34,584 nt of DNA from Gemmatimonadota bacterium (GTDB lineage: Bacteria; Gemmatimonadota; Gemmatimonadetes; Longimicrobiales; Gaopeijiaceae), in contig JAJDXG010000031.1 in the NCBI GenBank assembly GCA_022823365.1, positions 1 through 34,584 on the forward strand, written 5' to 3'. Position numbers and translations under genes: made by a program. This document shows, one piece after another, positions 15,612-24,153 of this stretch (positions are counted from its first letter, which is position 1; every line of letters begins with the position of its first letter). A model generated the notes under the pieces. The model was not told where the DNA came from and did not search any database. It saw nothing but the letters and a program-made list of their open reading frames with translations.

Positions 15612-15684
15612 AGCGGGCGACCGGGCTCGAACCGGCGACCCTCAGCTTGGGAAGCTGATGCTCTACCAACTGAGCTACGCCCGC
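15612..15684 (-). tRNA. tRNA-Gly (anticodon CCC)
   Basis: On the minus strand a 73-nt cloverleaf: the acceptor GCGGGCG pairs with CGCCCGC, the D arm is GCTC/GAGC, and the anticodon arm TCAGC-TTCCCAA-GCTGA gives anticodon CCC for GGG codons. The T arm is GCCGG-TTCGAGC-CCGGT, and the discriminator base is T. CCA is not encoded. It lies between the TPR lipoprotein and cupin genes. Confidence 0.95.
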
Positions 15685-15708
15685 GGGGCGGACCTGACCG
15701 GGCAGCGG

Positions 15709-15742
15709 CCCGGGCGACGCGTTGTCCGCGCCGTCGCCCGGG
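15709..15742 (-). terminator. Strong GC hairpin after the TPR gene
   Basis: CCCGGGCGACG (15709-15719) and CGTCGCCCGGG (15732-15742) form a perfect 11-bp stem with a 12-base loop, 21 bp past the TPR gene stop and just before tRNA-Gly. No T-run follows on either strand, so intrinsic termination is unproven; it may protect the mRNA 3' end or separate the tRNA transcript. Confidence 0.45.
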
Positions 15743-15763
15743 GCCCCCACAGGCCCTGCGAGA

Positions 15764-17185
15764 TTATGGCTCCGGAGAAATGACCTCGTATCGATAAGCG
15801 ACCACATCCTGGTCGGTGTCGAGTTCGACTCGGAAGACCTCCCTCATCTCCGCCGCGGGCACCGGGACCGAGATATCCTGGACGCCGATCTCAGTGCCAT
15901 CCGTACCGTAGAAGAACACGCGGATGTCGACGGAGCCGCCTTCCAGCGAATGGTTGAGAAGCTCCCCGTTGACCACCCCGCCGCCTCCGCCGAACGGCTG
16001 CAGCATGGTGCCGTCGATCTCGAACTCGAGGGTCGCCATTTCCTCTTCCAGCACCCGCGCGGCCTCCGCCGTGTCCCCCTGGGCCATCAGCCCCTGCGCC
16101 AGCAGCCGGTAGACGTTGTTGTTGTGCGGGTCCATCTCCGCGAGCGATACGGCGGCCGGGTACAGCTCGTCCAGCTCGCCGGCGAGGTAGAGGGCCTGCG
16201 CGTAGTTGTAGAGCGCGTCCCGGCTCTCGGGAATGAGCTCGTACGACCGACCGAAGGCCTGCGCCGCCATCGAGTAGTTCTCGGCGTTATAGAGGCCGAT
16301 GCCGGTGACATAGTAGTCGCGCGCATCCAGGTCGGTGCGCGCCAGAAGCCCCTGGTAAATCTCTGCAGCCTCCTCGTTGCGGTCCATGGCCATCAGAACC
16401 ACGGCGAGGTTGCTGAGCGCGGTGACGTTGTCCGGGCTTCGCTCCAGGTAGGTGCGGTAGGCCACCTCGGCTTCCTCGTTGCGGCCGGCGTTGGCGAGAA
16501 TCTGGGCCAGGTTGAAGGCCGCGATCTCCTCGTTCTCCGACCATGTCGCCTGGACGTCTGCCGGCTGGGCGTCGAATTCGGCGCTTCGAAGCAGTTCGAG
16601 CGCGGTCCTGTACCAGTCCACGGCATCGTCATCGTTCCCGAGCTGCGCGTGCAGCGAGCCCAGATTGAGCATCGCCTCCGGGCGTCCCTTGTAGATCGTG
16701 TGCGCCGACTCCAGCTGCGGAATCGCCCCTTCCATGTCGCCCGCCTGGATCTGGTTCACCGCCAGGTTGTACTGATTCACCCACTGCTGCTCGCGGAGGG
16801 GATCCAGGTCGAACGAGTACAGCGGGTAGAGATCCTCGGCCCGGGTCCACATCGAGTCGGCTCCGACGAGGTCGTTCAGCCCGACGAAAGCCTCTCCGGC
16901 CTGACGGTACGACTGAGGATTGTTGGGGTCGTTGGCGATGCCGTCCATGGCCGCCTGAAGTGCTTCCTCATACCGCGACTGGCGCTCCCCGGGGTCGGCG
17001 TTCTGCATGGCCTGGGACAATGCCAGCGCGGCAGTGCGCGTAAACATGTTGTCACGCGGGGGAACGCCTTCTTCCATGCCCGGCGGCATTGGCGTGTCGC
17101 CACCGCCACCCCCTGAACCGGCGGCGCATCCGCCCGCCACGATCACCATACTCGCCGCCAGCACGACACCAGCCTGGAACCTCAT
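15764..17185 (-). CDS. TPR-repeat lipoprotein
   Basis: A 473-aa protein with a lipoprotein-type leader (MRFQAGVVLAASMVIVAGGC, Cys20 the likely lipidated residue) followed by a Gly-rich linker. Residues about 75-360 contain tetratricopeptide-like units; AIPQLESAHTIYKGRPEAML and EAEVAYRTYLERSPDNVTAL are clear examples with the W/L-G-A-P spacing. The last 90 residues form a beta-rich domain with GGGGGVVNGELLNHS and ISVPVPAAEMREVF. TPR proteins scaffold protein complexes; the partner is unknown. The ATG at 17185 has GGAGG 7 bases upstream, so longer versions were dropped. It has its own strong promoter-like sequence at 17276-17304. Confidence 0.85.
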   Translation of the reverse strand: MRFQAGVVLAASMVIVAGGCAAGSGGGGGDTPMPPGMEEGVPPRDNMFTRTAALALSQAMQNADPGERQSRYEEALQAAMDGIANDPNNPQSYRQAGEAFVGLNDLVGADSMWTRAEDLYPLYSFDLDPLREQQWVNQYNLAVNQIQAGDMEGAIPQLESAHTIYKGRPEAMLNLGSLHAQLGNDDDAVDWYRTALELLRSAEFDAQPADVQATWSENEEIAAFNLAQILANAGRNEEAEVAYRTYLERSPDNVTALSNLAVVLMAMDRNEEAAEIYQGLLARTDLDARDYYVTGIGLYNAENYSMAAQAFGRSYELIPESRDALYNYAQALYLAGELDELYPAAVSLAEMDPHNNNVYRLLAQGLMAQGDTAEAARVLEEEMATLEFEIDGTMLQPFGGGGGVVNGELLNHSLEGGSVDIRVFFYGTDGTEIGVQDISVPVPAAEMREVFRVELDTDQDVVAYRYEVISPEP

Positions 17186-17275
17186 CCGGCTTCCTCCTCT
17201 CGATTGATGCGCGCCCGAGCTGCCGCTCCGCACGCGAGTTCCGAGTACCAGATAAACGTACCCGTAGAACCTGAC

Positions 17276-17304
17276 AGTATCACATGAAGGGGGACTCTCG
17301 TCAA
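17276..17304 (-). promoter_or_regulatory. Sigma-70-like promoter of the TPR gene
   Basis: On the minus strand, TTGACG (17299-17304, five of six to consensus) is followed after 17 bases by GATACT (17276-17281, four of six), with a TG one base before it as in extended -10 promoters. Transcription would start near 17269, leaving a leader of about 85 bases before the ATG at 17185. It is the best promoter match I found in the window. Confidence 0.6.
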
Positions 17305-17359
17305 ACCCGGAGGCGAGCCCCGCGAAGGACGAAGGAGGGGCGAGCCGACAGGAGTGGTG

Positions 17360-18778
17360 TCAGCCCCGGGCCAGCCCGTCCGGAAGCGCGGCCGAGAGGC
17401 GCTCCAGCGTCTCGTCGCGACCGTAGACGCCCAGCACCTGTCCCAGATCCGGGCCGCTCTCCCGCCCGGTCACCGCCCTTCGCACGGGATGGAAAAGCGC
17501 AGGGCCCCGCGCGCCCGCCTCTCTGCCCGCGGCGCGGATCGCCCGCCCGATGGCGCGAGGCTCCCACTCGGGCAGGGCGGCAAGCCCGCCGGCCACCGCG
17601 CGCAACACCCCACTCGCGCCCGCGTCGTTCCGCAGAGCCGCCTGAAGGCGGTCCAGCTCCGGCCCGCGGGCCACCAGGAACAGCGAGAGATGGTCGTTTA
17701 CCTCCGCGAAGGTCGTCAGGCGCCCTCGTATCACGTCAACGGCCCGGGTCAGGTCGTAGCGGTCCACGGGAACGCGCACCGGATCGACGAAAGGCGCGAC
17801 CGCGCGAGCCAGCTCGGTGAGCGGCATGCCGGCGATGTGCCTCCCCGCCACCCAGCGCAGCTTGGCCGGGTCGTACACGGTGTTGCTGGTACCGATGCGC
17901 TCGAGTCCCACCTCCCGGACCAGTTCAACGGGGGTGAGAATCTCTTCCCCATCGGGGGCGGACCACCCCAGCAGTGAGAGGTAGTTCATGACCGCGGAAG
18001 CCGGGTATCCCGCCTCCCGCAACAGCGCCAGCGAGGACGCGCCCTCGCGCTTCGAGAGCTTGCGGCGGTCGGTGCCCAGCACCATCGGCAGGTGGGCGAA
18101 GACCGGCCGCGGCGCATCCAGCGCGTCGAAGAGCACTGCCTGTCTGGGCGTATTGGACAGGTGGCCCACCCCGCGGATGACGTGCGTGATGCGCATGGCG
18201 ATGTCGTCCACCACGACCGCGAAGTTGTAGGTCGGGCGCCCGTCCGCGCGTACGATCACGAAATCGCCGAACTCGGCCGGCGGGAACGAGACCTTTCCGT
18301 AGACCTCGTCGCGCACCACGATCTCGCCGTCGGGGACGTGAAAGCGCGTCACCGGGAGGGTTCCTGCGCGCTCGCGCCGGGCCCGCTCGTCCCGGGTCAG
18401 GGTCCGACAGGTCCCGGGGTAGCGGAAACCCGGTTCCCCTGCGCCCTCGACACCGCAATAGCAGGGGTACGCCAGCCCCGCCTCCACCAGGCGACCGGCG
18501 GCTTCGCCGTACCCGCGCTTCCGCTCGCTCTGCCGGTACGGGCCGAAACCGCCGCCCACCTCGGGGCCCTCGTCCCAGAGGGTCCCGAGCCAGCGCAGGT
18601 CTTCCAGGATGGTCTCGAGCGAGTTCTCCACGTTGCGCTCGACGTCGGTGTCCTCCACGCGCAGGATGAAGGTTCCGCGGTGGTGGCGCGCGAACGCCCA
18701 GTTGAAGACGGCCACGCGCGCGTTTCCCGCGTGCAGGCGGCCCGTTGGACTGGGGGCGAAACGGGTGCGGACGGTCAT
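17360..18778 (-). CDS. gltX: Glutamyl-tRNA synthetase
   Basis: A 472-aa class I aminoacyl-tRNA synthetase that charges tRNA-Glu (and in some bacteria tRNA-Gln). The HIGH-type motif is FAPSPTGRLHAGN at 7-19 and the KMSKS-type motif is RRKLSKREG at 238-246; LRVEDTDVERN is at 39-49. CYC at 106-108 and Cys124 resemble a zinc site. The C-terminal helical anticodon-binding region is present. The ATG at 18778 is preferred because GGAGG precedes it by 11 bases and MTVRTRFAPSPTG is the usual N-terminus. A GTG at 18814 overlaps the uvrC stop (GTGA) and would add 12 residues. It is the last gene of the long envelope run. Confidence 0.95.
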   Translation of the reverse strand: MTVRTRFAPSPTGRLHAGNARVAVFNWAFARHHRGTFILRVEDTDVERNVENSLETILEDLRWLGTLWDEGPEVGGGFGPYRQSERKRGYGEAAGRLVEAGLAYPCYCGVEGAGEPGFRYPGTCRTLTRDERARRERAGTLPVTRFHVPDGEIVVRDEVYGKVSFPPAEFGDFVIVRADGRPTYNFAVVVDDIAMRITHVIRGVGHLSNTPRQAVLFDALDAPRPVFAHLPMVLGTDRRKLSKREGASSLALLREAGYPASAVMNYLSLLGWSAPDGEEILTPVELVREVGLERIGTSNTVYDPAKLRWVAGRHIAGMPLTELARAVAPFVDPVRVPVDRYDLTRAVDVIRGRLTTFAEVNDHLSLFLVARGPELDRLQAALRNDAGASGVLRAVAGGLAALPEWEPRAIGRAIRAAGREAGARGPALFHPVRRAVTGRESGPDLGQVLGVYGRDETLERLSAALPDGLARG

Positions 18779-18789
18779 ACCGGGCTGGT

Positions 18790-18794
18790 CCTCC
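18790..18794 (-). promoter_or_regulatory. RBS GGAGG for gltX
   Basis: GGAGG on the minus strand, 11 bases upstream of the ATG at 18778. The competing GTG at 18814 lacks a comparable site, so this supports the shorter protein. Confidence 0.5.
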
Positions 18795-18810
18795 GTTGGG
18801 CTGGACACGG

Positions 18811-20637
18811 TCACTTCCCCAGGTAGGTGAGCACCCGCGTCGCGAGCACCTCGCTGAAGCCGGGCAGCCTCGCGATCTCGGCCCGGCTCGCGGAACGCAC
18901 GCCGCGCACCGACCCGAAGCGCGCCAGCAGAGCTTGCCGCCGCTTGTCGCCGATCCCGGGAATCCGCTCGAGTTCGCTCGTGAGGGTGCGTCTGCGTCTG
19001 AGCTTGCGGGTGTAGGATACTGCGAAGCGGTGGGCTTCGTCGCGCATGCGTTGCAGCAGATGGAGCGCCCGGTCCGCGCGCCCCATGCGCACCGGCCGGC
19101 GCCTGCCGGGCAGGAACACCTCCTCCTCGCGCTTCGCGAGCGACGCCACCGCCGTCTCGCGCAGTCCCGCCGAACCGAGCGCCCCGCGCGCAGCCGAAAG
19201 CTGGCCCCTGCCGCCGTCCACCAGCACGAGGTCCGGCACCGGGGCTCCTTCCTTGACAAGCCTGTTCGCGTAACGGGACACGGCTTCGCCCATCGAGCGG
19301 TAGTCGTCGTTGCCCCAGCCGCCCCGGATGCGCATGCGCCGATACCCGGCCTTGCGGGGCTCGCCGTTGCGGAAGACCACGACGCTCGCAACTACATCCG
19401 TTCCCTGGGTGTGGGAAACGTCGAAGCAGGCCATCAGCCGCGGAACCACCTTGAGCCCGAGCCGGTTCTGCAGATCGTAGAGCACCTCGTCGGCGCGGTC
19501 TGCGGCGTACTCGAGCGCGGTGACCCGGTCCTCCATGGAGTGGCGCGCATTGGCGCTGGCGAGCTCGATCAGCCGCACCTTGTCACCCCGCCGAGGCCGG
19601 TGGAACACCACCTTGCGCCCGGTCGCCCGGCTGAGGATGCCCTCAAGCAGGGGGCGATCCTCGAACTCGGCGGGAATGAGCACCTCCCTTGGCAGCTCGG
19701 CCTGCCCCTCCCGTCCCGAGCCGAGGTAGAATCGGGAGGCCACCGCGCTCAGCAGCGCTCCGTCGTCCTCGTCGGAAAGGCCCGAGAGCCGCCGGGTCTC
19801 CCGGCCGAGCAGAATCCCGCCCCGGATGCGCAGAACCACGGCGGTGCCGAGTTCACCGTCCCGGGCCAGCCCGATCACGTCCTGATCGCCGCCTCCCAGA
19901 CGGTAGGCCCGCTGGTGCCGGCTCAGCGCATCCAGCCCCTGGAGCACGTTGCGGTGCCTCGCGGCGGCCTCGAAGTCCAGCGCCTCGGCGGCGGACTGCA
20001 TGCGCGTCTCCACGCGCGTTCGCACGGACTCGGTATCGCCCCCCAGCACGCGCAGTATCTCGTCGATCATCTCACGGTAGGCATGCCGGCTCTGCAACCC
20101 CACGCACGGCGCCTGGCAGCGCCCGATGTGGTAGTCCAGGCAGGGACGCGCCGGGGCTTCCTTCGGCAGCCGGTACCGGCAGGAGCGTACCGTGTAGAGC
20201 CGTTTGACGACCTCGAGCGACTGGCGCATCAGGCCCACCGAAGTATAGGGCCCGAAATAGCGCGATCCGTCCTGGCGCAGCCGGCGTGTGACGAAGACGC
20301 GCGGGAAAGGCTCGGCCACGGTGACCTTGATGTGCGGATAGCTCTTGTCGTCGCGCAGCTGAATGTTGAACCGCGGACGGTATTCCTTGATGAGGTTCGC
20401 CTCCAGGATGAGCGCTTCGGCGCCCGAGCCCACCACGATGGTCTCCACGGCGGCGCTGCGGCGGGCCAGCTCGCGCGTTCGGAGCGACTGGGCGCGATCC
20501 GGGCGGAAATAGCTGCGCACGCGCGCGCGCAGAGCGTTGGCCTTGCCGATATAGAGCACCTCGCCGTCGCGATCCTTCAGCATGTACACCCCCGGGAGGA
20601 CCGGGAGGTGTTCGAGATCCCGGGGTGCGATCGTCAT
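18811..20637 (-). CDS. uvrC: Excinuclease ABC subunit C
   Basis: A 608-aa nucleotide-excision-repair nuclease that makes both incisions around a lesion with UvrB. The GIY-YIG domain is visible as GVYML at 16-20 and LYIGKANALRARVRSYF at 28-44. Four cysteines (153, 166, 174, 178) match the reported Fe-S cluster region. The UVR/UvrB-binding helix lies at about 203-235. The RNase H-like nuclease starts with CFDVSHTQG at 404-412 and has LVDGGRGQL at 472-480. The C-terminus has the helix-hairpin-helix pair (LERIPGIGDKRRQALLARFG and the following repeat). ATG at 20637 overlaps the murJ stop (ATGA). Much longer in-frame readings into murJ are artefacts. Confidence 0.97.
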   Translation of the reverse strand: MTIAPRDLEHLPVLPGVYMLKDRDGEVLYIGKANALRARVRSYFRPDRAQSLRTRELARRSAAVETIVVGSGAEALILEANLIKEYRPRFNIQLRDDKSYPHIKVTVAEPFPRVFVTRRLRQDGSRYFGPYTSVGLMRQSLEVVKRLYTVRSCRYRLPKEAPARPCLDYHIGRCQAPCVGLQSRHAYREMIDEILRVLGGDTESVRTRVETRMQSAAEALDFEAAARHRNVLQGLDALSRHQRAYRLGGGDQDVIGLARDGELGTAVVLRIRGGILLGRETRRLSGLSDEDDGALLSAVASRFYLGSGREGQAELPREVLIPAEFEDRPLLEGILSRATGRKVVFHRPRRGDKVRLIELASANARHSMEDRVTALEYAADRADEVLYDLQNRLGLKVVPRLMACFDVSHTQGTDVVASVVVFRNGEPRKAGYRRMRIRGGWGNDDYRSMGEAVSRYANRLVKEGAPVPDLVLVDGGRGQLSAARGALGSAGLRETAVASLAKREEEVFLPGRRRPVRMGRADRALHLLQRMRDEAHRFAVSYTRKLRRRRTLTSELERIPGIGDKRRQALLARFGSVRGVRSASRAEIARLPGFSEVLATRVLTYLGK

Positions 20638-22202
20638 CCGCCGCCTCCCAGGCGAAGTCCGAGCACGCGCGTGGCGGCGAGATACACGGCCCCGAAGGAC
20701 AGGAGCGTGCCCGCAGCCGCGAGAACCGGATGGAGGTCTCCGAAGAGAAGCTCTCCTCCATGCCCGGCGGCGACGGCCAGCAGCCCCGCCGCCAGCAGAC
20801 GGGGCAGCCGCCCGCGCGCCATCCCGTGCGGTCCCAGCGCGCGTCCGAGCTTCCTGCGGAGCAGCACGTACTCCAGCCAGGCCGCCAGCGACGTGCCCAG
20901 GCCGAGCCCCACCGCGCCAAGACGCAGGGGGCCCACCTCGAAGGCGTCGAAGGGGAACATGAGCGCCCCGCCCACCAGCAGCGACACAGCCACGCGCACC
21001 CCGGCCACGCGGGCCGGCGCCCGCGGGTCGCGTACCGCGTAGAACGCCGACGAGAGCATGCGCGAGTTGGCCGAGGCATACAGCCCGAGGCTGTAGGCGG
21101 CCAGGACCGCATAGGTTGCCGTGGTATCCACCGGGCCGAATTCGCCGCGCTGGTAGATGGCCGCCGTGACGAGATCGCCGAAGAGCAGGTAGGCCAACGT
21201 CGACGGGATCACGAAGTACGCCACCCGCTCCAGCGCCTCGGACACTCGTCCCGCAAGCACCTCCCTGGCCTGGCCCCGCTGGCGCGAGAGTTCCGGGAGT
21301 TCGGCAGCCGCGACCGCGAGACCGAAGAGCGAGATGGGCAACAGGTAGAGCCTCTGCGCATAGCCGAGGATCGCGACCGCCCCGGCGGCGAGGAAGCTGG
21401 CCAACTGGAGTTCCACCAGCGCGCTGAGGCTGACCACCCCCCGCGCCGACACCACCGGCACGAAGTTGCGGATCGCCTCGCGGATGCCGGGCGCCCGCAG
21501 GTCGAGCGAGGGCCGGAAGTGCTGCAGCTTCCCCGCCAGGAACGGCAGCTGGACACCGAACTGAAGCACCCCTCCGGCAAGGGCGCCCCATCCCAGCGCT
21601 ACGATCAGATCGTCCGCATCGAAGGCCCAAATCCAGCCCAACGCGACCATTGTGGCGATCATGGCCGCGTTCCAGAGCACGGGAGCCACGTACGATACGA
21701 AGAAGCGCCGATGGCTGTTCAGGATCCCGAGGGCCCACGCGGAGAGTACCAGCACCCCGGTCATGGGGAAGAGGATGCGCACCAGTTGCACGGTGACTTC
21801 CCGGGTCTGTCCTTCGAAGCCCGGCGCAAACACCGTTACGACCAGCGGCGCCAGCGAAGCTCCAAGCAGGGCGAGCAGCCCGGCGACTGCGGTCAGGATC
21901 CCGAAGGCGGCCCCGGCAAAGCGTCCTGCGCGTTCGGTCTCGCCGCGTTCCAGCATCTCGGCGTAGATGGGCACGAAGGACGCCGTGAGCGTGCCTTCGC
22001 CCAGCAGGTTCTGCACCACGTTGGGGATTCGGAGCGCCGCTCGCCAAGCTTCCGCGAACACGCTGCTGCCGAAGAAGAACGCGAACAGCACATCGCGGCC
22101 GAGTCCGGCGACGCGGCTCGCAAGAATGCCCGCCGCCACCCAGGCCGCGGAGCGGCGTCCGTCTCTCCCGGCTGACGCTCCCGACTCAGCGGTGCCGGTC
22201 AC
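20634..22202 (-). CDS. murJ: Lipid II flippase MurJ
   Basis: A 522-aa polytopic MOP-superfamily protein that moves the peptidoglycan precursor lipid II across the inner membrane. The family N-terminus RRSAAWVAAGILASRVAGLG leads into a chain of about 14 hydrophobic segments. Other conserved pieces are NVVQNLLGEGTLTASFVPIY and the region from QRLYLLPISLFGLAVAAAEL onward. The start is GTG at 22202, which overlaps the end of the 91-aa gene by 17 bases; no better start precedes the conserved N-terminus. The gene is coupled to uvrC by an ATGA overlap at its end. Confidence 0.95.
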   Translation of the reverse strand: MTGTAESGASAGRDGRRSAAWVAAGILASRVAGLGRDVLFAFFFGSSVFAEAWRAALRIPNVVQNLLGEGTLTASFVPIYAEMLERGETERAGRFAGAAFGILTAVAGLLALLGASLAPLVVTVFAPGFEGQTREVTVQLVRILFPMTGVLVLSAWALGILNSHRRFFVSYVAPVLWNAAMIATMVALGWIWAFDADDLIVALGWGALAGGVLQFGVQLPFLAGKLQHFRPSLDLRAPGIREAIRNFVPVVSARGVVSLSALVELQLASFLAAGAVAILGYAQRLYLLPISLFGLAVAAAELPELSRQRGQAREVLAGRVSEALERVAYFVIPSTLAYLLFGDLVTAAIYQRGEFGPVDTTATYAVLAAYSLGLYASANSRMLSSAFYAVRDPRAPARVAGVRVAVSLLVGGALMFPFDAFEVGPLRLGAVGLGLGTSLAAWLEYVLLRRKLGRALGPHGMARGRLPRLLAAGLLAVAAGHGGELLFGDLHPVLAAAGTLLSFGAVYLAATRVLGLRLGGGG

Positions 22203-22461
22203 CGGAAGGAAGATCCCTGTCCGGAGTGCGCTCGGTGAGAAGCCGGTGGAGGAACCTGCTCTCCTCCGACAGCCTGTCGACCTCCGAACTGAGCCGCTCG
22301 GTCTCGCTTTCCAGAAGGGCGATGCGCTCGTCGGCGATACGGTCCCCGTCGCCGAGCCCGCGCCGTTCCAGGCGTGTCGCGAGCGCCTTGCCGACCTGCG
22401 AATCCAGTACGATGGAGAGGATCGGGATCAGCAGGACGAGGAGGAGTAGCCAGAGCAACAT
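22186..22461 (-). CDS. Small membrane protein with coiled coil, between bshC and murJ
   Basis: A 91-aa protein not assigned to a family. Residues 1-20 form one very hydrophobic helix (LLWLLLLVLLIPILSIVL). Residues about 45-78 are a heptad-rich coiled coil (ERIALLESETERLSSEVDRL), ending in FLHRLL, followed by a charged tail. The layout resembles PspB-like proteins and the 98-aa protein at 1706-2002, which ends its coiled coil with a similar FTERLI. No strong Shine-Dalgarno precedes the ATG at 22461. It lies 48 bp after bshC and overlaps murJ by 17 bases, so it is probably expressed with the cell-wall gene. Confidence 0.72.
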   Translation of the reverse strand: MLLWLLLLVLLIPILSIVLDSQVGKALATRLERRGLGDGDRIADERIALLESETERLSSEVDRLSEESRFLHRLLTERTPDRDLPSGDRHR

Positions 22462-22509
22462 GGTCCGAAACTAGGTTTGGGGGAGCCCGCCTGACAACGA
22501 TTCGCCGCC

Positions 22510-24153
22510 TCAGGCCCGGAGCGACCCGACGCCTGCGATGTTCGCGGCGCGGGACTCGTCGCCGGCAAGCCGAACCGAGAAACGATCGTGAAGCGCGTCC
22601 AGGAATTCCCGTCCGTAGCGCATCAGGTAGTAGCAGGCGTTCAACGATCGTTCCTGCGGACCTCCCCGGGGATACAGGTGCACCTGAGCCTTCTCGAGCT
22701 GGCGGAGCTTCGTCTGCTTCTCCCGCTTCAGGCTGTGGATGATCTTCTTCCGCATCTGTTCGAGTGCGTCGAAGGCCACCGTGCGCACGTGCTTCGCGGG
22801 TCCCTTCAGAGTGGGATCCAGCGTGGCCGCCGCGCGACTCAACTCCTCCACGCCCCTGCCGATACCCCCGCGCAAGTCCGCAAGTGCCTGACGGACGCCC
22901 TCGGGTACGTCGTCCTGCACGACGCGTCCGGCAAGTTCGCCGAAGGGTCGAGCCAGGTCCTGAAGGGACAGGTCCAGCTTGTCGAGGACCTTGCGGATCT
23001 TGGGTTCGATGACCGTAACCGAGAACCGGGGGTGGACCACCGGCATGCGGATCCCGCAGAGCTCGAACAGGCCGCGGAGCTGTGCGAAGTAGGCGATTTC
23101 CCCCGGTCCGGCGACGTAGGACACCACCGGGAACACTGCGCCCTCGACCACGGGGCGGAGCAGGACGTTGGGGCTCAGCACACGGGGATCGGCATCCGAC
23201 TCGGCGAGGATCCGGTGGCGGGCGAGAAGTTCGCCCGAGTGCCTGAGCCGGAAGTTGCCCCCGCTCCGGTACACGCGCTCCCGTCCCGAGCTTCCCTCGA
23301 AGAAGAGGTTGACCCCGCCGTCGAGAATGGGAACCTGTACGTGGTACCCGGCCGCCTGGAGCCGCTCCGCGGTTCTGCCCAGCAGCGCCTCCTGCCCGGC
23401 CGCACCGTCCAGCACCGCCGTGAACAGCTGCCGCGAAGCGCGCTTGAGCGGGAGCGAAGAGGCGTCGACGAATGCCATCCCCAGCGGCCCCAGCCAATCG
23501 GCGAGCACCTGGGAAAAGGCCTCGCCGAGTGAGTTCCCGGGCGCGTACGCGGAACGCAGACGCCGTGCGCAGGCGGGCTTGAAGTCGTTGTCCGGAAAGA
23601 GCGAGAGAAACTCCTCCAGCACCGGTTTGATGGCTTCGCCCATGGGCACGCGGTGGACGGGACGGTCCCCGCGCTCGGAACCGTCGTCGAGTGCCACGCG
23701 CCGCAGCTCGTTGGAGACGCTCACGGTCCAGGTGTGATCGACCTCCCTCCAGTCGTGATCCTCGGACGCCACCCAGAACAGGGGAATCACGGGCCTTCCC
23801 AGGACATCCTCGAGGGCGCCCGCCAGCCGCACCGCGGTGAGCGCCTTGTAGACGCTGTACAGGGGGCCGGTGAAGAGACCGGGCTGCTGCCCGGTGGTGA
23901 CGAAGAAGCCTCCCTCCTCGACCAGGCGATCCAGCCGAGCCCGCACGGCAGGCGTGGGGGCGTGGACGCAGTCCACGGCGCGGGCCCGGGCGGCGCGGTC
24001 GAAGCCGGCCGCCACTGCCTCCGCCGCGGCCGTGTAGCTGGCCGCAAGCGTCGGGTCGCCCTGGAAGAAGGCAAGGGCGGAGGGGCGCCGCGTCAGGTAG
24101 TCGGCCACCAGGCGGGAGCCGGAGGGGTGGCCGACGAGCAGCTCCAGATTCAC
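22510..24153 (-). CDS. bshC: Bacillithiol biosynthesis protein BshC (putative cysteine-adding enzyme)
   Basis: A 547-aa BshC-family protein, proposed to add cysteine to GlcN-malate in the last step of bacillithiol synthesis. Family pieces are FVTTGQQPGLFTGPLYSVYK around residues 84-103, PVIPLFWVASEDHDWREVDH, LSPNVLLRPVVEGAVFP, and YVAGPGEIAYFAQL. A helical coiled-coil arm with LKREKQTKLRQLEKAQVHLY precedes the conserved C-terminal block RGGPQERSLNACYYL. The length is normal. The start is GTG at 24153, overlapping the lpxK TGA (GTGA). BshA and BshB are not in the window, so the full pathway is inferred. Placement directly after lpxK puts thiol synthesis in an envelope operon. Confidence 0.92.
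   Translation of the reverse strand: MNLELLVGHPSGSRLVADYLTRRPSALAFFQGDPTLAASYTAAAEAVAAGFDRAARARAVDCVHAPTPAVRARLDRLVEEGGFFVTTGQQPGLFTGPLYSVYKALTAVRLAGALEDVLGRPVIPLFWVASEDHDWREVDHTWTVSVSNELRRVALDDGSERGDRPVHRVPMGEAIKPVLEEFLSLFPDNDFKPACARRLRSAYAPGNSLGEAFSQVLADWLGPLGMAFVDASSLPLKRASRQLFTAVLDGAAGQEALLGRTAERLQAAGYHVQVPILDGGVNLFFEGSSGRERVYRSGGNFRLRHSGELLARHRILAESDADPRVLSPNVLLRPVVEGAVFPVVSYVAGPGEIAYFAQLRGLFELCGIRMPVVHPRFSVTVIEPKIRKVLDKLDLSLQDLARPFGELAGRVVQDDVPEGVRQALADLRGGIGRGVEELSRAAATLDPTLKGPAKHVRTVAFDALEQMRKKIIHSLKREKQTKLRQLEKAQVHLYPRGGPQERSLNACYYLMRYGREFLDALHDRFSVRLAGDESRAANIAGVGSLRA

Noticed and set aside
17317..17341. Terminator after gltX (GCCCC/GGGGC, 15-base loop)
   Set aside because: It is upstream of the TPR gene's promoter but the stem is only 5 bp with no U-tract, and it lies on the wrong side of the gltX stop.
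18745..21042. Long plus-strand open frame of 765 codons over gltX and uvrC
   Set aside because: Antisense to clearly identified genes, with no recognisable domain.
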